Shown here in pieces: positions 1-7,124 of a DNA stretch of 10,892 bases. Each line of letters starts with the position of its first letter. The first letter of the stretch is position 1. Source of the DNA: Thermohalobaculum sp045106875 (GTDB taxonomy: Bacteria > Pseudomonadota > Alphaproteobacteria > Rhodobacterales > Rhodobacteraceae). The translations under genes were made by a program, and so were the position numbers. Location of the stretch: the NCBI GenBank assembly GCA_045106875.1, contig JBGCFK010000079.1, positions 1 to 10,892 of the forward strand. The letters are read 5' to 3'. The notes below the pieces were generated by a model. The model searched no databases. It saw nothing but the letters and a program-made list of their open reading frames with translations, and was not told the DNA's origin.

Positions 1-234
1 TCGGGACACCGCTTCGCGATACCCTGCCGGGCACCGAACGAATGCCTCAGCGAAACCCTGTTCTCATCCCTCGCGGAGGCCCGATCAGAGATCACAACAT
101 GGAAGGAGGACGACAACCACAACCGACCGCACCCGTCGCCAGGCAATCTCACGCCCAACGCGGTCGAAGCCAAAATGACGTCCCAAAAGCAGGCCGCATG
201 CGGCCAGAAATCGAAACGCAGATTCTCCAGATAA
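1..234 (+). pseudogene. IS3-family transposase OrfB, C-terminal fragment
   Basis: Reading frame 1 is open from the window edge to the TAA at 232-234. From residue 13 it reads NECLSETLFSSLAEARSEI, then TTWKEDDNHNRPH and a PSPGNLTP stretch. This is the familiar end of the rve (DDE integrase) domain of IS3-family OrfB proteins, where W-x-x-D-Y-N-x-x-R-P-H-x-x-L-G is conserved. The usual Tyr after D is Asp here, and the SLG is SPG. The 12 residues before NECL do not resemble the ESFNG segment that normally carries the catalytic Glu, so the copy looks decayed or rearranged there. This last point rests on my recollection of the family, since the upstream part is outside the window. The IS66 insertion lies just beyond the stop codon, so it did not truncate this protein. 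Confidence 0.65.
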
Positions 235-236
235 CT
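229..236. repeat. 8-bp target site duplication of the IS66 element, left copy
   Basis: AGATAACT lies directly outside the left inverted repeat of the IS66 element and is repeated exactly at 2749-2756 outside the right inverted repeat. IS66-family elements characteristically duplicate 8 bp on insertion. The duplicated sequence includes the stop codon of the IS3 orfB (AGA TAA CT). The match is perfect, as expected for an insertion that has not been rearranged since. Confidence 0.93.
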
Positions 237-259
237 GTAATGGGCGGGTTTAGGCGGCC
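237..259. repeat. IS66 left terminal inverted repeat
   Basis: The sequence begins GTAATGGGCGGGTTT and continues with AGGCGGCC. Compared with the reverse complement of the right end (GTAACCGGCCGGTTT, then GAAGCGGC), 12 of the first 15 positions match, followed by a one-base length difference. The tnpC stop codon (250-252) lies inside this repeat. Confidence 0.85.
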
Positions 260-1891
260 TTGACTTTCTGCGTTTGTTCTTGAGCCCAGTTCCATGGCGA
301 CAGGTCGTCGAGATGCGGGTTGATGTGGTCGTTGATCCTGGCGAGGATGTCCGTGAGGTAGGCTCGGGGTTCAGGCCAGACATCTTTGCGGTCTCGATGA
401 CGGTCATGGCGTCGGCCAGGATTTCACCGCCGCTGTCGGAGCCCGCAAACATCCAATTCTTTCTTCCGATGACCACAGGCTTGATTGCGCGCTCGGCGGC
501 GTTGTTGTCCATAGCCACGCGACCGTCGTCCAAGAAGAGCGCAAACGAGGGCCAGCGGTTGAGAGCGTATTGCATGGCCTTGGCGAGATCGCCTTTTCCC
601 GGAATCCGGACGAGTTGGGCGTGCAGCCATACCCGGAACGCTTTGACAATCGGGCGGCTTTTCTCCTGTCGGATCTCGCTACGCCGATCAGCGGGTTGGC
701 CGTTGATTGCCCGCTCAATGTCGTAAAGTTTGCCGATCTGATCGAGTGCGTCCTTGGCGATTTCCGATCCGGTTGACTTCCAGACATCGTGAAAGGCCCG
801 GCGCAGATGGGCCCAACAGGCTGCTTCACGGACCCGCTGAGCACCGTCAGCACCGGGCTCGTACAGCTTCTCAAACCCGCGATAGGCGTCGGCCTGCAAG
901 ATGCCGCGGAAGTCCTTGAGGTGGCGTTGCGGATGCTCGCCTTGTTTGTCTGGGGCGAAGAAATAGGCCACCGCCGGTGGGTCATCCCCTGCCCAGGGCC
1001 GGTCGTCGCGAACATAGGTCCAGATCCGGCCTTCCTTCACGCCGCGCGCCTTGCCTGCGACTTTCACCTTTGGATCAAGAACGCGGATCGGGGTATCGTC
1101 CGCGTGCAGTCTGGTGGCCGAGAACACGCTGACTTTGATGCGTTCCGCCAGCGGGCGCAGCACGCGGGTGGCCTGGCCGCACCAGTCGATCAGCGTTGAA
1201 CGCGGGATATCTGCGCCAGGCGGGGCGAAGATCTCACCTTGCCTGTACAACGGCAAGTGGTGGTCGAACTTTGCGACCAGAATGTGAGCCAGCAGGCCTG
1301 GCCCCGCCATGCCGCGCGGAATCGGCCTTGTCGGCGCTGCGGGTTGGATGATCTTTTCGCAAGCCCGGCAGGATTTCTTGAGCCGGAGCGTCTCGACGAC
1401 CTTCAGCTTTGCGGCGACGAACTCCAGAATCTCGGACATATCTTCGCCCAGCAGACGCAATTCACCACCGCATTCCGGGCAGATCCCGCCCGGATCAAGC
1501 GTTGCGCGCTCGCACAGCGCGTCCTCGGACATCCTTGGTTTCCCCGGCGGCGTGGAGTTGGGCGCGTTGACGGCACGTCACCGGCGTCATCTTCCTAGTC
1601 CTCCGGTGGGCTAACATCGTCCGCCGCGACTTTTACTTCGAGCGCTTCAAGCGCCAGCTCAAGCTGTTGGATCTCGCGCTCGATCTTTTCCGATGAGCGT
1701 CCGAACTTCTGCTTTCGCAGCCGCGCGATACTGATCTTCAGCGCCTGGACCAGGGCCTCGTAGGCTTTGACCGAGGTTTCGAGTTGGACGGCCTCGGCAC
1801 GCTGAGCCAAGATGATCGCCTTCAGGGCGGCGACATCACCTGGGAGCTGATCGAGCGGTGTATCCGTGGGGCCGGTTATATCAATCGGCAT
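250..1891 (-). pseudogene. tnpC: IS66 transposase TnpC, broken by a stop and two frameshifts
   Basis: TnpC is the DDE transposase of IS66 elements. The start at 1891 (MPIDITG) gives 98 residues containing the N-terminal leucine-rich coiled coil, ending at a TAG (1595-1597). A missing base near 1539-1545 shifts the frame. The sequence then continues with a zinc-finger-like CPECGG...CRAC region (about 1330-1460), the first Asp in LHADDTP (about 1095), the second Asp in LQADAYRGF (about 890) and the Glu in MDNNAAERAIK (about 490-510). A second single-base loss near 361-365 (GAGCC where GAG GCC is expected) shifts the frame again before the true C-terminus, which reads YLTDILARINDH and ends at the TAA at 250-252. 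Without that loss the middle frame would end normally; as it stands it runs open past position 1. Every catalytic residue survives, but no single frame encodes the whole protein. Internal re-initiation at the ATG at 1532 is possible but has no well-placed ribosome site. Confidence 0.9.
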
Positions 1892-1931
1892 CCATATGAT
1901 CCAGAATTATGCAGTTATATCAGCCAGATAA

Positions 1932-2279
1932 TCACGCCACGCGCGCAGGTGGAGAACTCCATGCCGGGCGTCGCCAATCAATGCCTTCCCAGAGCATCGC
2001 AAGCTGCGCCGCCGTCAGATGCGCGGTCCCGTCGACGGGCGATGGCCAGGGAAATCGCCCCTTCTCCAGTACCTTGTAGTACAGGCAGAACCCTTGCCCG
2101 TCCCGGTACAACAGCTTGATCCTATCACCTCGACGCCCCCGGAACGCGAACACAGCACCCGAACAAGGGTTCTCGTTCAAAACGTTCTGTGCCACCGCCG
2201 AAAGCCCGCCAATCCCTTTCCTCATATCGGTGATGGCGCAGGCCACGAAAACCTTCACCCCGGTTCCGGGGCCGATCAT
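1932..2279 (-). CDS. tnpB: IS66 accessory protein TnpB (IS66 Orf2)
   Basis: This 115-residue protein is the IS66 Orf2/TnpB type, needed for transposition of IS66 elements with an unknown molecular role. Family signatures are visible: a start MIGPGTGVKVFVA, then TDMRKGIGGLSA, AVFAFRGRRGDRIKLL, YRDGQGFCLYYKVLEKGRF and a C-terminal LAMLWEGIDWRRP. The frame extends upstream to 2387, but the family start motif and the ATGA overlap with the tnpA stop (2276-2279) favour the ATG at 2277-2279, implying translational coupling. The length is normal and no lesion is visible. Confidence 0.92.
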   Translation of the reverse strand: MIGPGTGVKVFVACAITDMRKGIGGLSAVAQNVLNENPCSGAVFAFRGRRGDRIKLLYRDGQGFCLYYKVLEKGRFPWPSPVDGTAHLTAAQLAMLWEGIDWRRPAWSSPPARVA

Positions 2280-2650
2280 GCTGCTTCCGCCGCACGGATC
2301 AGCGAGGTCAAAACTGGCCCAGGCACAGACGCCGGAACGCGCAACACCCGGCCTTTGCGTAGCGTCACTTCGACCAGTGCATCGCACGGCCCGATCTCTG
2401 GCGGTTCGGGATCAGACTTTGGGTGGTCGACGAATTCGACGGACAGAAAGGGCCCACCGTTCTCATCGGCCAATCGGCCCTGGCGCATGTCCGAGCGCCA
2501 CTGGTGGATGTGCTGGCGCGTGATCCCGTGCCGACGCGCAATCTCCGCCACTGTCGTATCGGGCTCCGCCGCCTCAATCAGGATCGATATCTTCTCGCAA
2601 TCGGACCAACGCCGACGAAGCTCCGGACCCATCAGGATCTCTTGCTTCAT
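2276..2650 (-). CDS. tnpA: IS66 accessory protein TnpA (IS66 Orf1, helix-turn-helix)
   Basis: This 124-residue protein belongs to the TnpA/Orf1 group of IS66, which resembles the IS3 OrfA helix-turn-helix family. Visible features are RRRWSDCEKISILIEA, then a helix-turn-helix stretch AEIARRHGITRQHIHQWR at about residues 39-56, and a C-terminal region typical of these proteins (VEVTLRKGRVLRVPAS). An upstream ATG at 2665 is possible, but AGAGG (complement of about 2658-2662) lies about 7 nt before the ATG at 2648-2650, which favours the shorter form MKQEILMG. The TGA stop overlaps the tnpB start. Confidence 0.9.
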   Translation of the reverse strand: MKQEILMGPELRRRWSDCEKISILIEAAEPDTTVAEIARRHGITRQHIHQWRSDMRQGRLADENGGPFLSVEFVDHPKSDPEPPEIGPCDALVEVTLRKGRVLRVPASVPGPVLTSLIRAAEAA

Positions 2651-2666
2651 CTCAAGACCTCTCAAG

Positions 2667-2690
2667 CGACGTCAATAACGACGTCAATTG
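2667..2690. repeat. Two 12-bp direct repeats in the IS66 leader
   Basis: CGACGTCAATAA (2667-2678) is followed immediately by CGACGTCAATTG (2679-2690), and each unit contains the palindrome GACGTC. The repeat lies upstream of tnpA inside the element, where its promoter must be, so it could be a site for TnpA or a host regulator. That role is a guess. Confidence 0.45.
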
Positions 2691-2725
2691 AGAAATCATT
2701 CGCAGATCAAATCCGGAACACACAA

Positions 2726-2748
2726 GCCGCTTCAAACCGGCCGGTTAC
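2726..2748. repeat. IS66 right terminal inverted repeat
   Basis: Read on the - strand the end is GTAACCGGCCGGTTT followed by GAAGCGGC, an imperfect match to the left end at 237-259. It contains the palindrome CCGGCCGG and is followed on the outside by the 8-bp target duplication. Confidence 0.85.
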
Positions 2749-2756
2749 AGATAACT
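2749..2756. repeat. 8-bp target site duplication of the IS66 element, right copy
   Basis: This second copy of AGATAACT is identical to 229-236. Together the two copies fix both boundaries of the IS66 element to the base. Confidence 0.93.
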
Positions 2757-2768
2757 GGAGGAGAGATA

Positions 2769-2780
2769 GGTCTCAGGTCA
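2769..2780. repeat. Putative right terminus of the IS3-family element
   Basis: GGTCTCAGGTCA ends in CA; its reverse complement TGACCTGAGACC starts with TG, as IS3-family ends do. It lies 24 bp downstream of the point where the orfB stop codon resumes once the IS66 element is removed, a normal distance from orfB to the end of such an element. The left partner repeat is outside the window, so this is inferred from position and sequence style. Confidence 0.5.
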
Positions 2781-3007
2781 CCACGGCACATACGGTCAAC
2801 GGCGAGGTCGCACATGCGTCAGTTCTCAGCGACATTCACACGTGTTTGCGGTCTGCTTTGCTGCAATCCGCAGAGTGACCTCTCGAACACTGTCCAACGG
2901 CCACCTACGGTGGTTAATGAGATGTTAACGAGATGTTAACGATCATCAGTGTTTACCGAGTTTTGAGGATGGAACCGACTTTTCAACAACCATAGGCAGA
3001 TCTGGCA
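2781..3007 (+). promoter_or_regulatory. Leader/promoter region of the CheB-CheR kinase gene
   Basis: This 227-bp stretch lies between the IS3 end and the start codon at 3008. I find no convincing gene in it. It contains a small perfect hairpin, CCACC-TAC-GGTGG (2901-2913), running into a triple 11-bp repeat (2913-2945). An in-frame TAG at 2993-2995 limits any upstream extension of the gene. A weak ribosome site, AGG (2994-2996), precedes the ATG by 11 nt. No confident -35/-10 pair could be assigned by eye. The nearby IS elements may supply outward transcription, but their genes point away from this gene. Confidence 0.5.
2913..2945. repeat. Three tandem 11-bp repeats, possible operator
   Basis: The unit GTTAACGAGAT occurs exactly at 2924-2934, with a one-base variant (GTTAAT start) at 2913-2923 and a partial variant (GATCA end) at 2935-2945. 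Two of the units contain the palindrome GTTAAC. An 11-bp period places the copies on about the same face of the helix, which suits cooperative protein binding. The array lies 63-95 bp before the start codon at 3008. No known regulator is recognised from the sequence. Confidence 0.6.
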
Positions 3008-6000
3008 ATGACTGATGCAGATGACGTCAAGACGGATCTCAGTGTTCCAGAAACAGCGCCTGTGGAAGTGTCCGAACGTCGGATGGGCGCTGTGGACCAG
3101 AGTTTCTACATAATCGGCGTCGGTGCGTCCGCAGGTGGGTTGGACGCAATCAAGCAGTTGATTTCGCAAGTGCCGTCCAAGTTCCCGCACAGCCTTGTTA
3201 TCGTTCAGCATATCTCTCCTGACTACAAATCGCTGATGTCCGAAATTCTCGCCAGAGAAACGTCGCTACCGGTCTGTGAAGTATCGGATAATATGGCTGT
3301 AGAGGCGGGAAACATTTATCTCATTCCCCCTCGTTCCAACATCGTTATTCAGGGCACCAAAGGTGACAGCAGCGGCAAGCTGGACGATGACGCGAACGCA
3401 AACAGTCACAGTGGTTTGCGGTTCTCGCTTATAGCGCAGACCCCGCGTCCGGGATTGAACCTCCCGATAGATGTCTTCTTTCACTCGCTTGCTGAGGCGG
3501 TGAGAGATCGCTCGATCGCCGTCGTGCTTTCCGGAAGCGGATCTGATGGCAGTCGGGGGCTGCGCGGCGTCAAGGATCGTGAAGGCTTCGTTCTGGTGCA
3601 GGACCCCAAAATGGCTGCCTTCGACGGGATGCCGCGATCTGCAATTGCCACCGGCATCGTAGATCTCGTTCTGGCCCCCGATATCATGATCGGAGAGATC
3701 AACCGCTATATCGAAATGCGGGTCAAGGGCATCGACAGCGTCGAGCGGGTGTTTTCCACGGCAACTGACGAGTTCGCGGAGATGCTCGTGCTGGTGAGTG
3801 AGAAGGCTGAGATCGACTTTAGCCTCTATAAGGAACCCACACTGAAGCGCCGCATTGCCCGGCGGATGGCGCTGCGTGGATACTCGACACTTGCCGAATA
3901 CCTCGCGCATTTGCGTCGCGAACCAGCCGAGCTGAACGTTCTGTATCGCGAGTTTCTGGTCGGTGTGACCAATTTCTTCCGGGACCTGCCAGTCTGGCGG
4001 CATATGGAAGAAACCATCTTGCCGGAGCTCTTTCGTGAGGGCCATTCAGAGGACCCGGTTCGGGTCTGGTCCGCAGGCTGTTCTACTGGGGAGGAAGCGT
4101 ACACAATCGCTATGCTGCTGGAACATTACCGTATCGTAAACGATATAACGCGTGATTTCAGGATTTTTGCGACGGATGTGAACGCAGGGTCCATTCAGAC
4201 GGCAAAGCAAGGTATCTATCCCGACAGCATTCGTGAGGAGATCCCGGACGAGTATCTGAAGAGGGGCTATCTCTCCTTGCAGTCAGGTACGTTTACCGTC
4301 GCGCCCACGATCCGAAACAAGATCGTGTTTGCGGTCCACAACGTTACGGAAGATGCCCCGTATACGCGCACTGACCTCGTGGTCTGCCGGAACCTGCTGA
4401 TCTACCTCAGTCCCGACGTCCAAGCGAAGATCATGACCCATTTCTCGTTCTCGCTTCGCAAGAACGGGTTCCTGCAATTGGGCGCTGCGGAGACACCTGG
4501 ACAACACGGCGCCATGTTCGATGCAATTGCGCACAAATCGCGGATTTACCGGAACACAAGACAGATAGACTCCATCACACGGCGTGCAAGCCGGACATTG
4601 GACTTTCCCGCAGCGCAGTTCCTGCCCAGGTCGCGGCGCGTTACCGCACGCAGTCAGTTGCCGGGAGACGATCTGAATTCCCTGCTTACGGCAACTTTGG
4701 AAGACGCGGTCGCCTGTATCTGCATCGTCGATGATGGAGGCAAGGTGATCCGGACGTTCGGCGATCACTCGAAGCTGTTGCACATTCCTGACACAGGCTT
4801 CTCAGCCAATCTGTTGGAGTTGGTTGACGAGCGTCTCCGCAGCGCGGCAGCGTTGCTCCTCAGGCGGTCTGAAACCGAAGGAAAATCAGAGAAAAAAGGG
4901 GTGCGGCTGGTCAACGAGCAAGATGTCGACATTGTTGATATCTCATGCCGGAAACTGCCATGGGAAGGACACGCGATCGTCTTCGCGATGACGTTTCGGC
5001 TACGCCGGGAAATAGTACAGCAAGGCTCGACGAACGCGCCAGTGTCCGAGACACCAAACATGCCGACGCAAGCCTACATCCAGCATCTGGAAAGCGACGT
5101 TCAGTCCCTGCAGGATATGTTGAGCGCAACCGCCGAGGACCTTGGCGCTTCCAACGAAGAACTCCAGACCACGAACGAGGAACTGATTGCCTCGAACGAG
5201 GAGTTGCAGGCCAATAATGAAGAAACACAAAGCATCAACGAGGAACTGCACACACTGAATGCAGAGAATGCAGAGAAAATCTCCGAGCTTGAAGCCGCTA
5301 CGGGTGACATTAACAATCTGCTGGCAACGGCAGATCTTGGCGTTCTGGTGTTGGATGACCAACTTTGCATTCGCCAGTTCAGCGCAGGTCTGAACAGGTA
5401 TGTGCACTTGGAGGAGGGTGACGTCGGCAGGCCGCTTGAGAACTTTGCAACGACGCTGGAACCAGACGCCGTCGCCATGATGATGGACGACGTCAAACTG
5501 TCTCGCGACCACGGCGAAGAAAACACCCGTGAGATGCGCGGCCGAGATGGTAGCTACGTATTCAGCAGAGTGCGGCCATACAGGAACGTGCATGGTGACC
5601 ACAAAGGCGTGGTCATCACGCTGCAAGATATAACCGACCTGAAACTTCTGGAAATCGAGGTGCGCCAGCAGCGGGATCGGCTTGAAGGTCTGCTGGAAAG
5701 CGAAGCTGCGGGGTACTGGGATTGGAACATACCTGAAGACACTTGCTATATGAGCCCACGCTACAAATCGATGTGTGGTTATGACGACCACGAAATCGAG
5801 AACACGCTCGCTGCCCGAGACAAACTGATACATCCCGATGATATTCAGACGAAAGAAGATGCGCTCGCAGCACATGTAAGCTCGCGCGGACAGATTCCTT
5901 TCGATATCGAGATTCGGTTTTGCCACAAAGACGGATCCACCGTCTGGGTGATGTCTAGAGGTCGTGTGGTGGAATGGTCCAACGATCATCAGGCTGTACG

Positions 6001-6739
6001 GATGATGGGCGTCCATGTGGACATCACCCACCTCAAAGAGCGTGAATTGGACGTTCAGAACAAGGCCGACGAGATCAGGCGCTTTGCATTCATCGCAGCA
6101 CATGACCTCCTGCAACCGATGAACACAATCGAAAGCGGCATCTCGATGCTGGTCGAAGATCACATCGATATTTCGGATGACGAACAACGCGAGCTGTGTG
6201 AGTTCCTGACAGAATCGTCGATCCGTATGAAGGAACGGATCGATGGAATTCTCGACTATGCGCGCCTTCAGGATGAAGCGCTTGCATTGGAGAAAGTCGA
6301 TTTGACATCGGCAGCGCAGGAAAGCGTCGCTGACCTGAAGGCCCAGATCGATGACGCCAAGGCAGAAATAAGTATAGGGGAGCTTCCAACAGCGTTGGGT
6401 ACACGCAGCCTGATCTCCCGTGTGTTGCTCAATCTGATCAGCAATGCCGTAAAGTATCGCCGCAGCGACAGGATCTGCAAAGTAACGATCGAAGCAGCGA
6501 CAGCGCCCGGCGGCATGGTCGGAGTTCGAATTTCAGACAACGGCATCGGCATTTCTCCCGAGTATCACAAAAAGATCTTCGAGCTTTTTGCGCGCCTGCA
6601 CACGGATGCGGAGTATACGGGTAGTGGCCTCGGGTTGTCGTTGTGCGAACGTATCGTATCGAAACTCGGTGGTAACATCTCTGTGGAAGATGGTGTGGAT
6701 GGAGGGTCCGCCTTTGTGTTCACCTTGCAGTCCGATTGA
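3008..6739 (+). CDS. CheB-CheR-PAS sensor histidine kinase fusion
   Basis: This 1243-residue protein is predicted to be cytoplasmic, with no membrane segment. In order: CheB methylesterase (about 33-225), with catalytic Ser41 in GASAGG, His68 in VQHISPD and Asp180 in SGSGSDGSRG; CheR methyltransferase (about 252-515), with the SAM-binding loop VWSAGCSTGEEAYT (353-366) and VVCRNLLIYL (458-467); a PAS-like domain (about 555-665); a coiled coil (about 687-763) with six back-to-back heptads; a PAS_10-type domain (about 765-880); a PAS_3-type domain (about 895-1010) with GYWDWN; and a kinase core with H-box His1032 (AAHDLLQP), N-box Asn1146, G1 DNGIGI (1177-1182), F-box FELFARL and G2 GSGLGLSL. 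All catalytic motifs look intact. Canonical CheB has an N-terminal receiver, which is absent here. ATG 3008 is the first start after an in-frame stop. The methylated substrate is unknown, since no chemoreceptor is encoded nearby. The four-base gap to the next receiver gene indicates an operon and a likely phosphorelay pair. Confidence 0.93.
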   Translation: MTDADDVKTDLSVPETAPVEVSERRMGAVDQSFYIIGVGASAGGLDAIKQLISQVPSKFPHSLVIVQHISPDYKSLMSEILARETSLPVCEVSDNMAVEAGNIYLIPPRSNIVIQGTKGDSSGKLDDDANANSHSGLRFSLIAQTPRPGLNLPIDVFFHSLAEAVRDRSIAVVLSGSGSDGSRGLRGVKDREGFVLVQDPKMAAFDGMPRSAIATGIVDLVLAPDIMIGEINRYIEMRVKGIDSVERVFSTATDEFAEMLVLVSEKAEIDFSLYKEPTLKRRIARRMALRGYSTLAEYLAHLRREPAELNVLYREFLVGVTNFFRDLPVWRHMEETILPELFREGHSEDPVRVWSAGCSTGEEAYTIAMLLEHYRIVNDITRDFRIFATDVNAGSIQTAKQGIYPDSIREEIPDEYLKRGYLSLQSGTFTVAPTIRNKIVFAVHNVTEDAPYTRTDLVVCRNLLIYLSPDVQAKIMTHFSFSLRKNGFLQLGAAETPGQHGAMFDAIAHKSRIYRNTRQIDSITRRASRTLDFPAAQFLPRSRRVTARSQLPGDDLNSLLTATLEDAVACICIVDDGGKVIRTFGDHSKLLHIPDTGFSANLLELVDERLRSAAALLLRRSETEGKSEKKGVRLVNEQDVDIVDISCRKLPWEGHAIVFAMTFRLRREIVQQGSTNAPVSETPNMPTQAYIQHLESDVQSLQDMLSATAEDLGASNEELQTTNEELIASNEELQANNEETQSINEELHTLNAENAEKISELEAATGDINNLLATADLGVLVLDDQLCIRQFSAGLNRYVHLEEGDVGRPLENFATTLEPDAVAMMMDDVKLSRDHGEENTREMRGRDGSYVFSRVRPYRNVHGDHKGVVITLQDITDLKLLEIEVRQQRDRLEGLLESEAAGYWDWNIPEDTCYMSPRYKSMCGYDDHEIENTLAARDKLIHPDDIQTKEDALAAHVSSRGQIPFDIEIRFCHKDGSTVWVMSRGRVVEWSNDHQAVRMMGVHVDITHLKERELDVQNKADEIRRFAFIAAHDLLQPMNTIESGISMLVEDHIDISDDEQRELCEFLTESSIRMKERIDGILDYARLQDEALALEKVDLTSAAQESVADLKAQIDDAKAEISIGELPTALGTRSLISRVLLNLISNAVKYRRSDRICKVTIEAATAPGGMVGVRISDNGIGISPEYHKKIFELFARLHTDAEYTGSGLGLSLCERIVSKLGGNISVEDGVDGGSAFVFTLQSD
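5153..5278 (+). repeat. Six heptad repeats encoding the signalling coiled coil
   Basis: Residues 716-757 of the CheB-CheR kinase consist of six consecutive 7-residue units without interruption. They begin NEELQTT, NEELIAS, NEELQAN, NEETQSI, NEELHTL and NAENAEK. The DNA shows the 21-bp period only loosely, so the repetition is held at the protein level. Such a rod between the methylation half and the PAS-kinase half would dimerise the protein and pass a conformational signal. NEEL-rich coils are typical of this fusion family. Confidence 0.85.
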
Positions 6740-6743
6740 GCCC

Positions 6744-7124
6744 TTGAGCCCACGCGCTTCGGTCGTGATCGTAGACGATCTGAAAGAGGACAGGTATTTC
6801 CTGCGCCGGGCTATCAAGAAGGTATTTCCAGATATTGGATTGCGTGAGTTTGCATACGCTGAGGATGCACTTGCGTATCTCAGGTCGCCCGACCGCGAAC
6901 CGCTGGCATTATTGCTTGTGGACATCAACATGCCGCGCATGAACGGCTTTGAGTTTGTTGACGCGTTTCAGCAGCTCTACCCCGAATTGAAGGGCAATGC
7001 GCGCTTGTACGTCATGTCCGGTTCGATTGATCCCAATGATCAGGAGCGTGCGTTGCGTCAACCCAGTGTCACCGGATATCTGGAGAAGCCGGTTGCACGG
7101 GATGTTCTGAAGAGCCTGATGTGA
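6744..7124 (+). CDS. Stand-alone response regulator receiver (Rcp1/CheY-like)
   Basis: This is a single receiver domain of 126 residues with no output domain. Visible are VVIVDD with the acidic pair Asp11/Asp12, phospho-acceptor Asp60 in LLLVDINMPRMNG, the switch Ser92 in VMSGS, and Lys115 in YLEKP. Long loops and the INMPRMNG style recall small receivers such as Rcp1 that partner PAS-kinases and phytochromes. The start is uncertain: the frame is open far upstream inside the kinase gene. I chose TTG 6744, 5 nt after the kinase stop, because receiver homology begins at residue 7. ATG 6699, overlapping the kinase gene by about 41 bp, is the main alternative. The tight spacing means co-translation with the upstream kinase, which is its likeliest phosphodonor. 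Confidence 0.85.
   Translation: MSPRASVVIVDDLKEDRYFLRRAIKKVFPDIGLREFAYAEDALAYLRSPDREPLALLLVDINMPRMNGFEFVDAFQQLYPELKGNARLYVMSGSIDPNDQERALRQPSVTGYLEKPVARDVLKSLM

Larger units (their letters stand above)
237..2748 (-). mobile_element. IS66-family insertion sequence with defective tnpC
   Basis: The element is 2512 bp long, bounded by imperfect inverted repeats starting GTAA and by a perfect 8-bp duplication. It carries the typical IS66 gene order tnpA-tnpB-tnpC on the - strand. tnpA and tnpB overlap by ATGA and look intact. tnpC has a nonsense codon and two single-base frameshifts, so the copy is probably unable to transpose by itself, although its ends could still be used by a transposase supplied elsewhere. 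The length and layout are normal for the family, and there is no passenger gene. The intact target duplication and few lesions suggest a fairly recent insertion followed by inactivation. Confidence 0.93.
1..2780 (+). mobile_element. IS3-family element, 3' end, split by an IS66 insertion
   Basis: The two parts are 1-236 and 2757-2780, interrupted by the IS66 element at 237-2748. The left part encodes the C-terminal end of an IS3-family OrfB integrase-like transposase. If the IS66 element and one copy of its 8-bp duplication are removed, the sequence runs from the orfB stop codon through a short GA-rich stretch to GGTCTCAGGTCA. Read on the other strand this is TGACCTGAGACC, with the TG...CA-type terminus usual for IS3-family ends. 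The left end of the element is outside the window, so neither its full length nor its activity can be judged. The exact right end at 2780 is inferred from the TG/CA rule and not from a matching left repeat. Confidence 0.6.

Noticed and set aside
42..263. A short + strand frame starting MPQRNPVLIP
   Set aside because: It is a different frame from the IS3 OrfB C-terminus on the same strand and crosses the IS66 boundary, so it cannot be an old gene.
404..1015. A 203-codon open frame on the - strand inside the IS66 element
   Set aside because: It is out of frame with the recognisable TnpC sequence, which reads through the same bases with all the family motifs; the frame is a shadow.
1520..1600. 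Programmed frameshifting in tnpC
   Set aside because: A G/A run is present, but an in-frame TAG lies upstream of it and a second frameshift lies near the 3' end, so decay explains the pattern better.
2688..2939. A 83-codon + strand frame running from the IS66 end into the leader
   Set aside because: It crosses the IS66 inverted repeat, the target duplication, the IS3 end and the tandem repeats; it is better explained as a chance frame.
2971..2996. GGAAC as a general-stress (EcfG) promoter element before the CheB-CheR kinase
   Set aside because: There is no CGTT-like -10 element at 16-17 bases spacing; one half-site alone is not enough.
3266..4045. A 259-codon antisense frame across the CheB-CheR junction
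   Set aside because: The sense strand holds conserved catalytic motifs; nothing supports the antisense product.
5000..6187. A 395-codon open frame antisense to the CheB-CheR kinase
   Set aside because: The opposite strand encodes clear heptads, PAS domains and the kinase H-box; the antisense product has no recognisable domain and lies where heptad repeats favour open antisense frames.
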